This document shows, in pieces, positions 4,636-5,085 of a DNA stretch of 5,085 nt. Positions within the stretch are counted from its first letter, which is position 1; each line of letters begins with the position of its first letter. Source of the DNA: Chloroflexota bacterium. Lineage in GTDB: Bacteria > Chloroflexota > Dehalococcoidia > Lucifugimonadales > VGZR01. Below the pieces are notes generated by a model. That model saw only the letters and a program-made list of their open reading frames with translations, searched no databases and had not been told where the DNA came from. Location of the stretch: contig JAQBWG010000152.1 of the NCBI GenBank assembly GCA_027625225.1, forward strand, positions 1 to 5,085, in the 5' to 3' direction. The position numbers were made by a program, and so were the translations under genes.

Positions 4636-5085
4636 TTATGCCCAGGCCACACCCACGATGCTGGGTCTGTTGATGGGCGGGCTGATGGGCATGCCGAACC
4701 TCGTGACTTCTACCAGGCTAAATCCCGCCTTTTGGATATCGGCCTCTATGTCACGGTTGAGGTTACACCCCCGCGCCCACATCTTCCACATGGGATTAAG
4801 GACGTTCTGGAAGAGACGGGTCACACCTTTACCGGCGGCGACATGCTCGTAGAAGTAGAATGCCCCGTCCGGCTTCAAAACACGGTTGATTTCGGCCAAT
4901 ACTGCATTCAGGTCGCTCACCGAACAAAGCACGAGTGTGGACACGATGCTGTCGAAGCTGTCATCGGGAAAGGGAAGGATCTCGCCTTTGCTGGAAACGA
5001 TTTCGACCTGTTTCCCCAGCCTGAAGACCCTCTTCTTTAGCTTGTTCCTCATCGCAGGGCTGGGCTCGACAAGGGTGAGGGCAAT
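4636..5085 (-). CDS. Class I SAM-dependent methyltransferase, C-terminal part (METTL7-like)
   Basis: The frame enters at the right edge and stops at TAA 4638-4636, leaving 149 residues. The glycine-rich SAM motif I lies outside the window. Counting from the edge, VEPSPAM (6-12) is the beta-2 acidic motif, with Glu7 expected to hold the SAM ribose. GEILPFPDDSFDSIVSTLVLCSV (34-56) is the post-motif region seen in Methyltransf_11 / UbiE-like enzymes, and EINRVLKPDGAFYFYEHV (65-82) follows. The C-terminal part, with a GCNLNRD box, an AGF turn and IVGVA near the end, resembles METTL7/TMT1-type proteins, known in animals as thiol S-methyltransferases; I infer this only from pattern memory. The substrate is unknown. 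ATG 5052 is an internal methionine of the motif, not the start. It is the first visible gene of the minus-strand cluster; its promoter is beyond the window. Confidence 0.9.
   Translation of the reverse strand: MALTLVEPSPAMRNKLKKRVFRLGKQVEIVSSKGEILPFPDDSFDSIVSTLVLCSVSDLNAVLAEINRVLKPDGAFYFYEHVAAGKGVTRLFQNVLNPMWKMWARGCNLNRDIEADIQKAGFSLVEVTRFGMPISPPINRPSIVGVAWA

Noticed and set aside
4285..5040. Long open frame on the plus strand (251 residues) opposite the Rid and methyltransferase genes
   Set aside because: It spans two clear family members on the other strand, begins inside one and ends inside the other, and shows no motifs of its own.

Overview
This is a bacterial chromosomal fragment with moderately high GC, compact spacing and strong Shine-Dalgarno sites (AGGAGG or GGAGG) before several genes. 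There is no rRNA, tRNA, insertion sequence or CRISPR array to fix the taxonomy. The mix of gene families would fit a Chloroflexota or Actinomycetota type genome, but that is a low-confidence impression.

Layout: (1) 1-706, minus strand, the N-terminal 235 residues of a PLP-dependent DSD1-like enzyme (D-threonine aldolase / D-serine dehydratase / hydroxyaspartate aldolase group), cut by the left edge. (2) 707-861, a divergent intergenic region with a plausible sigma-70 type promoter on each strand. (3) 862-1281, plus strand, a small conserved protein of unknown function. (4) 1294-1803, minus strand, a 169-residue tetratricopeptide-repeat protein, convergent with gene 3 across only 12 bp. (5) 1875-2456 and 2495-3082, plus strand, two tandem paralogues of about 195 residues from a family I do not recognise; they are divergent from the TPR gene and probably form a two-gene operon. 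(6) 3102-3147, a perfect 20-bp hairpin that looks like a shared terminator between convergent units. (7) 3154-5085, a minus-strand cluster transcribed in the order class I SAM methyltransferase (cut by the right edge), Rid-family protein, MetX-like alpha/beta hydrolase. The last two overlap by an ATGA, and the first two are 43 bp apart.

The minus-strand cluster is the best candidate for genes that work together. It combines a methyltransferase whose C-terminal half resembles METTL7/TMT1-type thiol methyltransferases, a Rid protein lacking the arginine that defines archetypal RidA imine deaminases, and a hydrolase-fold protein with an intact Ser-Asp-His triad that departs from true homoserine O-acetyltransferases around the catalytic histidine. 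A role in small-molecule, possibly sulfur or amino-acid, metabolism is inference only. The most novel items are the tandem unknown paralogues and this three-gene cluster. Nothing here shows a defence system or a mobile element.
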